NCBI GenBank assembly: GCA_033791605.1
Contig: JASJGJ010000164.1
Location: forward strand, 1-25,139
Length of the DNA stretch: 25,139 nucleotides
Source: Porticoccus sp033791605
GTDB lineage: Bacteria; Pseudomonadota; Gammaproteobacteria; Pseudomonadales; Porticoccaceae
Direction of reading: 5' to 3'
Shown: piece by piece, positions 1 to 8,019 of the stretch
Layout: each line of letters starts with the position of its first letter
Numbering within the stretch: position 1 is the stretch's first letter
Position numbers and translations under genes: made by a program
The notes under the pieces: model-generated
Database searches by the model: none
What the model was told of the DNA's origin: nothing
What the model saw: the letters and a program-made list of their open reading frames with translations, nothing else

Positions 1-471
1 GCCATACCATAGTGGCCATTCAAACAATACATGTAATGCCTTACTCCCGGCCACCAGCTGTGCACTGGCGTAAACCAGTAAAAAACACAAAGATAAAACA
101 CCTATAACTCGTTGTAACCAATCATTATTTTCTCCATGCCAGTGACTAAGTACCCCGGCATAACTGACTTCACCTGATTCTGTGGTGGCCTTATTCAAGC
201 GTGCGTGTATATAGAGTGAGGCGAGAAAATCGCCAGCTATCCATCCAATCATTAGCCAAATTGAGGCCAATCCGGTGACGTAGGTATAACCAATCACTCC
301 GATAAACATATATCCGCTGTTATTGGTGGCTACGGCGGATAGCCCCACAAGCCAAGGCTTAATACTGGCACTTGCTAGATAATAATCTTCTTTAGTGTTA
401 CGGCTTTTTAATGTTGAAGAAATTCCGATTAAGGTAAACAGTACTAAAAATAAAACGAACGAAATAATCAT
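1..471 (-). CDS. Sodium:solute symporter (SSS family), N-terminal part
   Basis: This is the first 157 codons of an inner-membrane Na+/solute cotransporter; the rest lies beyond the left edge of the window. It starts at an ATG read from 471 down. The translation begins with a hydrophobic helix (MIISFVLFLVLFTLIGI), then the loop SRNTKEDYYLAS and the SAVATNNSGYMFIG stretch, which is typical of the sodium-binding TM1 region of PutP/PanF-like transporters. Further membrane helices follow (IGWIAGDFLASLYIHARL and VIGVLSLCFLLVYASAQL). The substrate cannot be told from this part; proline, pantothenate or another organic solute are all possible. It was too short at the window edge to appear as a complete reading frame. 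No clear Shine-Dalgarno sequence precedes the start, so a slightly different start is possible. Confidence 0.82.
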   Translation of the reverse strand, partial: MIISFVLFLVLFTLIGISSTLKSRNTKEDYYLASASIKPWLVGLSAVATNNSGYMFIGVIGYTYVTGLASIWLMIGWIAGDFLASLYIHARLNKATTESGEVSYAGVLSHWHGENNDWLQRVIGVLSLCFLLVYASAQLVAGSKALHVLFEWPLWYG

Positions 472-529
472 TATTTTTTGTTTTGATTGTTGATTTGTTT
501 AATAAGGTAACATAGCGAAAAAAAACTGA

Positions 530-670
530 CAGCCCAAATTTGTTATTCCTGCTGGTTTAATCGAATGGGTGGAAGAAAAGCATAATCAGCCGCTAGGCTA
601 TTTGTGGCAAGCATTGATTCAATCAGAACCGTTCAATGATATCAAAAATATCCTTAATGAAATTGTCTAG
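530..670 (+). pseudogene. Short 3' remnant of an unidentified gene
   Basis: An open stretch of 46 codons runs from just after a TGA to a TAG at 668-670. It contains a protein-like sequence (IPAGLIEWVEEKHNQPLGYL, then WQALIQSEPFNDIKNILNEI) but has no in-frame ATG and no ribosome-binding site. The balanced amino-acid mix suggests the tail of a formerly longer protein rather than random sequence. I do not recognise the family. The rest of the gap between the symporter start (471) and bax (815) shows only AT-rich sequence, which should hold the divergent promoters. Confidence 0.25.
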
Positions 671-814
671 GTATATAAAAACTATAAGTGAAGCACATAG
701 ACAAATATAGAAAGCGATTACGTATTTACCCTTAGGTGTAAAAGAGTTAAAGCGGGAGTGTTTTGTGAAATATGGTTTCTTGTCACTTAACCGTACAAAA
801 AGGATAATGGTCTG

Positions 815-1564
815 ATGGCATTAGCAAATAATGAAAAAAACCTGATCAAATTTAGTGGCATTATCTTGTTGGGGCTTGTGATTGTTTCATGGGTTGTTCC
901 GGTCGATGTGCCAGATTTCACCGAATACGAAGCGGGTGTTGAACGCAAGGAAGTGTTTCTTAATTATTTCTTGCCGCTGATCAAAGAGCATAATACTGAA
1001 ATCCTTAAATCACGTGAGCAAATAAGTAAATGGCGTCAGGATAGGGAGAATATCGGCTGGTGGGGGCATCTTCAGTTAGAGAGCCTTCTAGAAACCTATC
1101 AAGTGGATAACTTTGACGTTATGAACGACGAGAGCTGGGCCACCTTGCTTCGGCGAGTTGATGCGGTGCCAGTTTCACTTGCTCTTGCACAGGCCGCCAA
1201 TGAAAGTGGTTGGGGCACCTCCCGCTTTGGTCGCGAAGGATATAATTATTATGGGCAATGGTGCTACAAACAAGGCTGCGGTCTCGTACCGGAGAAACGT
1301 GGAATGGGAGATGATCACGAGGTTGAAGTGTTTAATTCTCCCGAGGACTCTGTTGAAAGTTATCTGCGTAATCTTAACAGTAACAAAGCTTACACATTAT
1401 TACGCGAGATCCGTGCAAGACTGAGAGCCACAGATAAACCCATCACCGGCATCGAGTTGGCTAGGGGCCTTGGCAAATACTCACAAAGAGGTGATGGCTA
1501 CATAAATGAGCTGCGTTCTATCATCCGGCACAATGATTTACTGCAACACGATGTAAATAATTAG
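815..1564 (+). CDS. bax: Bax-like protein, glucosaminidase/lysozyme-superfamily domain
   Basis: A 249-residue membrane-anchored protein of the Bax family (mannosyl-glycoprotein endo-beta-N-acetylglucosaminidase-like fold), likely to act on murein in the periplasm. Residues 12-30 form a hydrophobic N-terminal anchor or uncleaved signal. The catalytic-like domain spans about residues 105-245. It includes ALAQAANESGWGTSRFG, with the presumed catalytic glutamate at 130, then the YNYYGQWC and KQGCG stretch with two cysteines, and GLGKYSQRGDGYINEL near the end. Length and motif order fit E. coli Bax. The ATG at 815 has AGGA about ten bases upstream. It appears to be a single-gene unit. The family assignment is strong; the exact bond cleaved is not established for the family. 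Confidence 0.85.
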   Translation: MALANNEKNLIKFSGIILLGLVIVSWVVPVDVPDFTEYEAGVERKEVFLNYFLPLIKEHNTEILKSREQISKWRQDRENIGWWGHLQLESLLETYQVDNFDVMNDESWATLLRRVDAVPVSLALAQAANESGWGTSRFGREGYNYYGQWCYKQGCGLVPEKRGMGDDHEVEVFNSPEDSVESYLRNLNSNKAYTLLREIRARLRATDKPITGIELARGLGKYSQRGDGYINELRSIIRHNDLLQHDVNN

Positions 1565-1917
1565 TATTACCATTATCAAGTAATCATAAATACAAGGGGT
1601 TGATTTGCTTGCTACTTAGATTAAGGGTGCCGATCTATGGTATTGTTTTATGTTCAAGCTAAACCTTCTAGCAAGGAGATTTAGCGGGACATAACTATTA
1701 ACCCTATAGCTCTTTTAAATTACATGACCAATCATTGCATTTTTCAGCCTGATTACTGGGCTACTTTCCTCTTACCAAAGCACTAACTGTCCTAATTCAT
1801 AAGGGAGCGGGTACTTAAATTGGAAAATATGCATTACATCATCATTGGCAACCACTTAGAGATCGAACTAGAATTCACGATTATCAGCATTGCCTCATTA
1901 TTAAATAGGATACAAGC
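1565..1917 (+). other. Intergenic region upstream of the cold-shock-domain gene
   Basis: No convincing gene is seen in these 353 bases. The long leader before a cold-shock-domain gene is notable because many csp mRNAs have long, structured 5' leaders, but I cannot identify a cold-box motif here. A 35-codon frame starting at 1829 overlaps the next gene and looks non-coding. The AAATAGGATACAAGC just before 1918 supplies the ribosome-binding site of the next gene. Confidence 0.4.
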
Positions 1918-2280
1918 ATGGCCAAAGGTATTATAAAACGTTACGATTTTCGCAAAGGCTTCGGCTTTATTGCCGATGACAAAAGCGGCGAAGACTTCTT
2001 CTTCCACAAAAGTGAGTGGCAAGGTGATGGCCCAATTCGCCAGGGTTTAGCCGTTAAGTTTGTCGACACGGCGTCAGACAAAGGCCCTCAGGCTGAATCC
2101 GTTATTCCCTTAGACGGTGTCAGCAGTAAACCTTCTAGCAATAACAAATCTACCGTTAAACCTGCTTCTTTAGAAAGTCGCGTAGCGTCTCTAGAAAGCG
2201 CTGTAGGTACTTGGAAAGTTTTGAGCTTTTTAGCACTTGCTGGTGTTATTGCTCTAGCGGTTGAGAAATTCGTACTGTAA
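1918..2280 (+). CDS. Cold-shock-domain protein with C-terminal membrane helix
   Basis: A 120-residue protein. Residues 1-66 form a cold-shock (OB-fold) domain with RNP1-like KGFGFI (13-18) and RNP2-like DFFFHKS motifs, so single-stranded RNA or DNA binding is expected. A polar, Ser/Lys-rich linker (about 67-80) leads to a short heptad-like helix (SLESRVASLESAV, about 84-96). A single hydrophobic segment (LSFLALAGVIALAVEKFVL) ends the protein with only a few residues after it. The layout predicts a tail-anchored nucleic-acid-binding protein facing the cytoplasm. It resembles the known CSD-DUF1294 fusions but has one helix instead of a full DUF1294 domain. The ATG has GGA about ten bases upstream. 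It is monocistronic and convergent with the SulP operon. Confidence 0.85.
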   Translation: MAKGIIKRYDFRKGFGFIADDKSGEDFFFHKSEWQGDGPIRQGLAVKFVDTASDKGPQAESVIPLDGVSSKPSSNNKSTVKPASLESRVASLESAVGTWKVLSFLALAGVIALAVEKFVL

Positions 2281-2482
2281 GTGCTGACCTCCAACAAAAA
2301 ACCCAGCACGGGTAAACAAGACGAAATAAGTTGCAGCCTGCTTAAACTGTCTATCTAGTAGCTAACTCATAGGTTATCTATGGTCAAACGGTATACATCG
2401 CAAGCAGTCCTGTAATTTTGCCAAAATAGTTTAAAACAATGCGCCTATCGTGATGAGTTATTGTCGTGGGTAGAGTCGCTTG

Positions 2483-2513
2483 TGCCTATCCCTCCTGTAA
2501 GGAGGGATAGGCA
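2483..2513. terminator. 13-bp perfect hairpin between convergent units
   Basis: TGCCTATCCCTCC and GGAGGGATAGGCA form a perfect 13-bp stem around the loop TGTAA. It lies between the plus-strand cold-shock gene (ends 2280) and the minus-strand SulP gene (ends 2563), which is the expected place for a bidirectional terminator. No U-run follows on either strand, so it is not a textbook intrinsic terminator. A transcript-stabilising hairpin or a protein-binding dyad are alternatives. Confidence 0.5.
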
Positions 2514-2562
2514 GCTATACAATGGATGATTGGAGGCGTCGAATTAATTGTTATCCTCACAT

Positions 2563-4320
2563 TTAAATTTGAAAATCCTTAAAGTCAGGATGATTCTGAC
2601 TAGCTTTCATTTCCTGCTCGGCAATGGTTGCAACAGCGATATGTTGCGATAAAAACACACTCCCATTTAAATGTGTTAAAAAATCGGATTTGTTCAGAGT
2701 ATCCATTACTGGCCCTTTCACTTCTGAAAGGTTAAAGCTAATGTTAAGGTCTTTTAATCGATGGTTTATTGACTCCAGCACTTCCAATGCGCTGATATCA
2801 ATTTCATTTATTGCTGTACACATCAGAATGATATGTTTTATTTCTTCTTTTTCTTCAATGTTCTTTAAAATTTTGTCTTCGAGGTAGGACGCATTGGCAA
2901 AGTATAGGCTCTCATCGATTCGGAGTGAGAGTATTGTCGGATGAGTATTGACCTGATGTCGTTTAACATTTCTAAAATGTTCGGTGCCGTTAATTTCTCC
3001 CACCTCAGCTATATGAGGTTTAGACGTTTTGTAAAGGTGAAGGGCAATTGAGGCAAGGACGCCACACATTACACCTAGTTCTACACCTGCTGCCAAAGTT
3101 ATTCCCATTGTTGCTGCGACAGCCAAAAAGTCTGAAAGGGAATACTGCCATGACCGCTTTAAAATTGAAAAATCAACCAGTCCCAATACGGCCACAATAA
3201 TAGTTGCTGCAAGAGTGGCTATGGGTAAAAAGGCCAGTAAGCCAGTGAGAGTCATTGTGGCAATAGCAATACCGATAGCGGTAAAAAAACTCGCGGCGGG
3301 GGTTTCTGCGCCGGCATCAAAGTTGACTACTGATCTAGAAAAGCCACCCGTAACTGGGAATCCACCTGAAAATCCAGAGGCTAAATTGGCCGCACCGAGG
3401 CCGATTAATTCCTGATCTGGATCGATTTTTTGTCTCCTTTTTTGTGCCAAAGTTTTTCCAACAGACACAGATTCAACATAACCAATAATGGATATCAGTA
3501 TGGCAGGTACTAATAAGTCCAACCAAAGGCCGATATTCAGTTCAGGCAATTGTAATGCGGGTAATCCCGCGGGGACATCACCGACAAGGGCAAGGCCTTT
3601 GCTGGCGAGGTCTAAAGTAAAGGCTGCAGCAGTGGTTAGAATAATAATAATAACAGGGGCTGTCTTTGACAGTAAGGCCGCGATCGATTCTGGGACAGAG
3701 AAGCTAATTAGCAGTTTTTTTAAACCGCTGCGAGACCAAAATAAAAATGTCAGTGCAAGTACTCCCAATATCACAGTTGTTTGATTTATGTCTGCTAAGC
3801 TTAAATAGAGCGTATGCAGTAATTCAGGAAGGTTATCACCGTGAGAAGATATACCTAATATGTGTTTCATTTGACTGAGAGCGATAATAATTCCAGAGGC
3901 TGTAATAAAGCCTGAAACTACTGGGTGGGATAAAAAATTAGCTAAAAAACCAAACCGGAATATTCCTAAAATAATCAGAAATAGCCCAGATAACAGCGCT
4001 AAGATTATTGCTGCGTTCAGAGGGTCAACAGATTGTTGGGCAGAAATACCTTGGATCGCAGCTGCAGTCATCAGTGATGCTACTGCCACAGGCCCCACAG
4101 ACAATGTTTTGCTCGTACCAAAAATGGCATAGGCTACAAGTGGTAATATACTGGCATAAAGTCCCACCTGTGCCGGTAACCCTGCTAATAATGCATACGC
4201 GAGTGACTGGGGGATCAGCATGACAGTAACAATTACTGCAGCAATAATGTCGTTAAAGAAATAGCCTTTACGGTATTCTTTAGCCCAGCTAATACACGGA
4301 AATACCGCTGCTAATTTCAT
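2563..4320 (-). CDS. SulP/SLC26 family anion transporter with STAS domain
   Basis: A 585-residue inner-membrane anion transporter, the last gene of the sulfide operon. The N-terminal membrane domain (about 1-430) opens with the SulP hallmark around NDIIAAVIVTVMLIPQSLAYALLAGLPAQVGLYAS. It also carries the conserved GFSGGFPVTGGFSRSVVNFDAG loop near the middle. A cytoplasmic STAS domain follows (about 450-560; TILSLRIDESLYFANASYLE, then IILMCTAINEIDISALEVLE). Length is normal for bacterial SulP. The gap to the SQR-fusion gene upstream is 35 bases, so co-transcription is likely. Family members move sulfate, bicarbonate or dicarboxylates. The context makes export of sulfite or sulfate produced by the upstream enzymes a reasonable inference, but substrate and direction are not shown by sequence. 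Confidence 0.88.
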   Translation of the reverse strand: MKLAAVFPCISWAKEYRKGYFFNDIIAAVIVTVMLIPQSLAYALLAGLPAQVGLYASILPLVAYAIFGTSKTLSVGPVAVASLMTAAAIQGISAQQSVDPLNAAIILALLSGLFLIILGIFRFGFLANFLSHPVVSGFITASGIIIALSQMKHILGISSHGDNLPELLHTLYLSLADINQTTVILGVLALTFLFWSRSGLKKLLISFSVPESIAALLSKTAPVIIIILTTAAAFTLDLASKGLALVGDVPAGLPALQLPELNIGLWLDLLVPAILISIIGYVESVSVGKTLAQKRRQKIDPDQELIGLGAANLASGFSGGFPVTGGFSRSVVNFDAGAETPAASFFTAIGIAIATMTLTGLLAFLPIATLAATIIVAVLGLVDFSILKRSWQYSLSDFLAVAATMGITLAAGVELGVMCGVLASIALHLYKTSKPHIAEVGEINGTEHFRNVKRHQVNTHPTILSLRIDESLYFANASYLEDKILKNIEEKEEIKHIILMCTAINEIDISALEVLESINHRLKDLNISFNLSEVKGPVMDTLNKSDFLTHLNGSVFLSQHIAVATIAEQEMKASQNHPDFKDFQI

Positions 4321-4355
4321 ATTGTTTTATGCCTGTTTTTATAGGGCCGGAGTTG

Positions 4356-6056
4356 TTACTTAGGTGTTACTTTGTTTTTGGGTTTTACTAACCACTCACG
4401 ACCTTTTAACATACCATCCCAATAAATTTTAGGTAACAGCCACTTTTTTAATAACCACGCCAAGTAACTTGGCTTGGTGCCATCAATTAACCATCTAGGA
4501 AAGGTGGGTAAGAGTTTGCCTCCGTAGGTGAATTCTGCCAATACAACTTTTCCTCGTTCTACCGTTAATGGGCAAGAACCGTAGCCATCGTAAGCAAAGG
4601 TGTCGCTTTGGTCTTTGCCTTCAATGTCTGCAATGATATTGCAGGCGACAATCGGGGCCTGCTTGCGAGCCGCCGCCATAGTCTTTGCGTTAGGTGCATT
4701 GATAACATCACCTAACGACCAAATATTCGCGTAAGTTTTATGTCTCAAAGTGAATTGATCAACATCAACCCAGCCGGCCTCATCGACCAGCGTGCTATTG
4801 CGAATGCAATCTGGCGCTATTTGTGGTGGGCACACGTGAATCATGTCAAAAGTGGTTTCTAATTGGGTGGTGCCGCCTTCTTTATCACTAATTTCAAACC
4901 ATGCGGTTTTGTTGGCACCATCAATTTTCACCAGTTTATGGCTAAAAAATAGTTTCGCTTGGTATTTGTCAACATAGGATTGTAGTGCAGGAACATAAGC
5001 ATCGATGCCAAACAATACGCTCCCAGCATTATAAAATTCAATATTAATATTATTTATTGTGCCATTTTTAAACCAGTGGTCTGAGGACAAATACATTGCT
5101 TTTTGCGGGGCTCCGGCACACTTAATAGGCATTGGTGGCTGGGTGAATATAGCTTTTCCTGAACCCATATTTTTTACCAACTCCCAAGTATAAGCAGCAT
5201 GATCTGGATGGTAGTTTGACGTGACACCATTCTTTCCTAACGTCTCTATCAGACCTTCTATACCTATCCAGTTTAGTTTTAATCCTGGGCAGATGGCCAA
5301 TCGATCATAGGTAACCTGGGTACCGTTATCCAGCACTACATAGTTATTTTCTGGGGAAAATTCGGTAACGGATGACTTAATCCAGCTAACACTTTTTGGG
5401 ATGACACTTTCCATCGTTCGGCAGGTTTGTTCTGGGGAAAAGACACCCCCGCCTACCATGGTAAAACCAGGTTGATAGTAGTGTTCATTCGCTGGGTCAA
5501 TTACGGCGATTTTTAAATCTTTTTTTCTCGCTAACAAACTCGAGGCTAACGAAATTCCAGCGGTGCCTGCACCGACAATGACTAATTCATAAGCATGTTT
5601 CATTGTTGTAATAGTGGTCGTTACTTCAAAACTTTGTAATACGGTGGAAAATTTTTCCTTGAACTTGCTGAAATCATATCCAGCCTGTTGAGCTGTGGCG
5701 ATGGTGGTATCAACATTAACGCCCGATTTGATTTGCATTAAACTCCATAGGGTCATTGCCCTGAGACCGGACCGACAGTATCCATGTACAGGCTTTGGTG
5801 TTGACATATAGGCGGCTTCAAAAGCCCTGACATCATCTGCATTGATCGTCGCATGGTCTACTGGCAAGTAGTGCAGTTCAATGCCCAATTCATCGGCATG
5901 CTTTTCAAGTTCAATTGTTGTATGTTCGCTTTCGATCTCATGATTGGGGCGATTACAGATAATGCTCTTTATACCGTGCTGCGCTAGCTGATCAAGATCA
6001 TTGATTGAGATTTGCTCAGAAACAGACATCTCTGCATTGATTTGTTTAATATCCAT
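4356..6056 (-). CDS. DUF442/rhodanese-like domain fused to sulfide:quinone oxidoreductase
   Basis: A 566-residue two-domain protein. Residues 1-140 are a DUF442 (TIGR01244, Blh phosphatase/rhodanese-like) domain with the active loop GYCRSGLRA. Its Cys94-x4-Arg spacing suits sulfur transfer. Residues 155-550 form an FAD-dependent oxidoreductase of the human-SQOR-like type, with the dinucleotide-binding motif VGAGTAG (161-167) and KCAGAPQKAMYLS carrying redox Cys313. Expected reaction: sulfide oxidation at Cys313 to a persulfide, with electrons going to membrane quinone. At the place where human SQOR has its second redox cysteine (GDC...), this protein reads GDVINAPNAKT, with Val451. Cys212, Cys409 and Cys417 are possible substitutes. 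It sits between the MBL gene (51-base gap) and SulP (35-base gap). A GGAAC precedes the ATG by seven bases. Confidence is high for the domains and moderate for full SQR activity. Confidence 0.85.
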   Translation of the reverse strand: MDIKQINAEMSVSEQISINDLDQLAQHGIKSIICNRPNHEIESEHTTIELEKHADELGIELHYLPVDHATINADDVRAFEAAYMSTPKPVHGYCRSGLRAMTLWSLMQIKSGVNVDTTIATAQQAGYDFSKFKEKFSTVLQSFEVTTTITTMKHAYELVIVGAGTAGISLASSLLARKKDLKIAVIDPANEHYYQPGFTMVGGGVFSPEQTCRTMESVIPKSVSWIKSSVTEFSPENNYVVLDNGTQVTYDRLAICPGLKLNWIGIEGLIETLGKNGVTSNYHPDHAAYTWELVKNMGSGKAIFTQPPMPIKCAGAPQKAMYLSSDHWFKNGTINNINIEFYNAGSVLFGIDAYVPALQSYVDKYQAKLFFSHKLVKIDGANKTAWFEISDKEGGTTQLETTFDMIHVCPPQIAPDCIRNSTLVDEAGWVDVDQFTLRHKTYANIWSLGDVINAPNAKTMAAARKQAPIVACNIIADIEGKDQSDTFAYDGYGSCPLTVERGKVVLAEFTYGGKLLPTFPRWLIDGTKPSYLAWLLKKWLLPKIYWDGMLKGREWLVKPKNKVTPK

Positions 6057-6107
6057 GGTTATGTTCCAAGTATAAAAAGTTGTTAATTTAACGGAAGAAC
6101 TTAAATA

Positions 6108-7007
6108 TTATTTAAATGCATTGATCGGTAATTTTAAGTAAACCTGTTTGTTATTTTCTGCTGGAGGAAGGTGTCCCGCGCGCATATTTACCTGTAGGGA
6201 TGGCAGTATTAATCTAGGCATGCCAAGAGTGGCATCGCGAGCTTCACGCATTGCAACAAATTGACTTTCGGTGGTGCCATCATGGACATGAATATTTTCA
6301 TTACGTTCTTTAGCGACGGTGGTTTCATACTCAACTTCACGCTCATTGGGGCCATAATCATGGCACATAAATAGACGTGTTTCGGGCGGCAAGCTCAATA
6401 CTCTTTTAATGGATTGATACAGGGTCCGGGCATCTCCGCCGGGGAAATCGGCTCGCGCTGTTCCCCCATCAGGCATAAACAGGGTATCACCGACAAAGGC
6501 TGCATCACCAATAACATGAGTCATGCAGGCGGGAGTGTGACCTGGCGTATGCACTGCGTGTGCAGTCATGCTACCAATATTGTAAGTGTCGCCATCATCT
6601 AACAAACGGTCAAACTGTGATCCATCGCGTTGAAATTCAGTGCCTTCATTGAATATCTTGCCAAACACTTTTTGTACGACAGTGATTTTTGAGCCAATTC
6701 CAAGCTTGCCTCCCAGTTGTTCCTGAATATATGGGGCTGCGGAAAGATGGTCTGCATGGACATGGGTTTCAATAATCCATTCCACGTTCAAACCGTGTTT
6801 TTTAACATGGGAAATAATCTCATCTGCGCCGTTGAAGCTAATAGTTCCCGATGGGTAATCTATGTCCATCACTGAGTCAATGACGGCGCAAGCATTCGAT
6901 GTCGGGTCTTTAACCACGTAAGAAAAGGTATTTGTTTGTTTGTCAAAAAAAGGAAATACTTCTGGCTTTACTGAAAGATCGGCTTTGAAATTCAGTTGTT
7001 CTATCAT
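6108..7007 (-). CDS. MBL-fold persulfide dioxygenase-like protein
   Basis: A metallo-beta-lactamase-fold protein of 299 residues from the chosen start. It carries THVHADH (His82, His84, Asp86, His87), TPGHTPAC (His157), GDTLF (Asp174) and CHDYG (His216). It resembles the ETHE1/Blh group, which uses mononuclear iron to oxidise glutathione persulfide to sulfite. I chose the ATG at 7005-7007 because GGGAGAAG lies just upstream; an in-frame ATG at 7022 has no ribosome-binding site. It is 19 bases after cydB and 51 before the SQR fusion, so it is part of the operon. In the BigR-regulated Blh proteins the MBL domain is itself joined to DUF442; here that domain is on the neighbouring SQR instead. 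A glyoxalase-II-like hydrolase is the alternative, but context favours persulfide oxidation. Confidence 0.82.
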   Translation of the reverse strand: MIEQLNFKADLSVKPEVFPFFDKQTNTFSYVVKDPTSNACAVIDSVMDIDYPSGTISFNGADEIISHVKKHGLNVEWIIETHVHADHLSAAPYIQEQLGGKLGIGSKITVVQKVFGKIFNEGTEFQRDGSQFDRLLDDGDTYNIGSMTAHAVHTPGHTPACMTHVIGDAAFVGDTLFMPDGGTARADFPGGDARTLYQSIKRVLSLPPETRLFMCHDYGPNEREVEYETTVAKERNENIHVHDGTTESQFVAMREARDATLGMPRLILPSLQVNMRAGHLPPAENNKQVYLKLPINAFK

Positions 7008-7026
7008 AATAGCTTCTCCCATGAAA

Positions 7027-8019
7027 TTATTCGTAACTTAGGTTAGTTGCCTTGCCACGGAAAATTATGTACACATATATTGTGTAGGCAATAATTGCCG
7101 GTAAGGTGATGGCTGTTCCCCAAAAGGTAAACATTAAAGATTTTGTTGATGAAGCGGCTTCCCAAATACCCATTTGACCAATGATAATTTCAGGAAAAAT
7201 GCTGTAGGCAAGACCTAGGGCTGCTAGTACACAAATAAAGATAAGTGCTGCAAATAGTAGCCACTCATTACCGTTATATAGATTTTGTTTTTCCTTCAGT
7301 AACCAAACTATGGCAAAGAAAATAATAGTGGTTATCAAGGGGATTGGCGCAAGCCCAATAGCATTGGGTAGGGAAAACCATTTTGCGGCAATAGTATCGC
7401 TAATCAATGGTGTGGCTATAGATACTAGTAGCAGTGCTAAACCCGTCGGTAGAACCGCTTTTTTTGCCCACCCTATAGCTTTGTCAAATAAGTCACCCTC
7501 AGTTTTACAGAGTAACCAAGCTGCACCAAGCATGATATATAGTGCTGGCAGCGTCAGCGCTATTAACCATGAAAATAGTGTGCTGACAAAAGAATCACTT
7601 AAGCCCGTAATGTAGGCCCCTAACATCCACCCTTGGCATGTCGATGCCAGTAATGAGCCAACAAAAAATAAAATGTTCCACATGTTCTTGTGTTTTTCGC
7701 CAGCCTTTACTCTAAAGTCAAAAGCAATGCCGCGTAAAATCAACCCCATTAACATGAGTGTGGCGGGTATGTAGAGTGTGGTAAGAATTATTCCGTAGGC
7801 TTGGGGGAAGGCAATTAATAAAATACCCACACCGAGAACAATCCAGGTTTCATTGGCATCCCAAAATGGGCCGATTGACGCAATCATGACATCTTTTTCG
7901 TCATCATTGGCAAAGGGTAATAATAAGCCTATGCCCAAGTCGTAACCATCAAGAATGACATAAATTAATAGTGACAAGCCCATAGCACCGGCAAAAAATA
8001 GTGGTAACCAAAATTCCAT
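7027..8019 (-). CDS. cydB: Cytochrome bd-type quinol oxidase subunit II
   Basis: A 330-residue polytopic membrane subunit of a bd-type terminal oxidase. It has the conserved N-terminal ILDGYDLGIG motif and the GPFWDANETWIVLG loop, followed by about seven further hydrophobic segments. The start codon overlaps the cydA stop as TAATG, sharing one base, which points to translational coupling. The length and the closeness of subunit I to the CioA type suggest the cyanide-insensitive (CioAB) branch. No CydX-like small ORF lies between this gene and the next. Placement inside a sulfide-oxidation operon fits the known sulfide resistance of bd oxidases compared with haem-copper oxidases. Confidence 0.92.
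   Translation of the reverse strand: MEFWLPLFFAGAMGLSLLIYVILDGYDLGIGLLLPFANDDEKDVMIASIGPFWDANETWIVLGVGILLIAFPQAYGIILTTLYIPATLMLMGLILRGIAFDFRVKAGEKHKNMWNILFFVGSLLASTCQGWMLGAYITGLSDSFVSTLFSWLIALTLPALYIMLGAAWLLCKTEGDLFDKAIGWAKKAVLPTGLALLLVSIATPLISDTIAAKWFSLPNAIGLAPIPLITTIIFFAIVWLLKEKQNLYNGNEWLLFAALIFICVLAALGLAYSIFPEIIIGQMGIWEAASSTKSLMFTFWGTAITLPAIIAYTIYVYIIFRGKATNLSYE

Noticed and set aside
1829..1936. 35-codon frame MHYIIIGNHLEIELEF... overlapping the cold-shock gene start
   Set aside because: Overlaps the ribosome-binding site and start of a well-supported gene, and has no close Shine-Dalgarno sequence.
1660..2141. Perfect 15-base direct repeat TAAACCTTCTAGCAA at 1660-1674 and 2127-2141
   Set aside because: One copy is inside a coding region; a single 15-base match in 25 kb is not rare enough to stand alone.
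3488..3784. 98-codon plus-strand frame within the SulP gene
   Set aside because: Antisense to a strongly supported transporter; it merely mirrors its helices.
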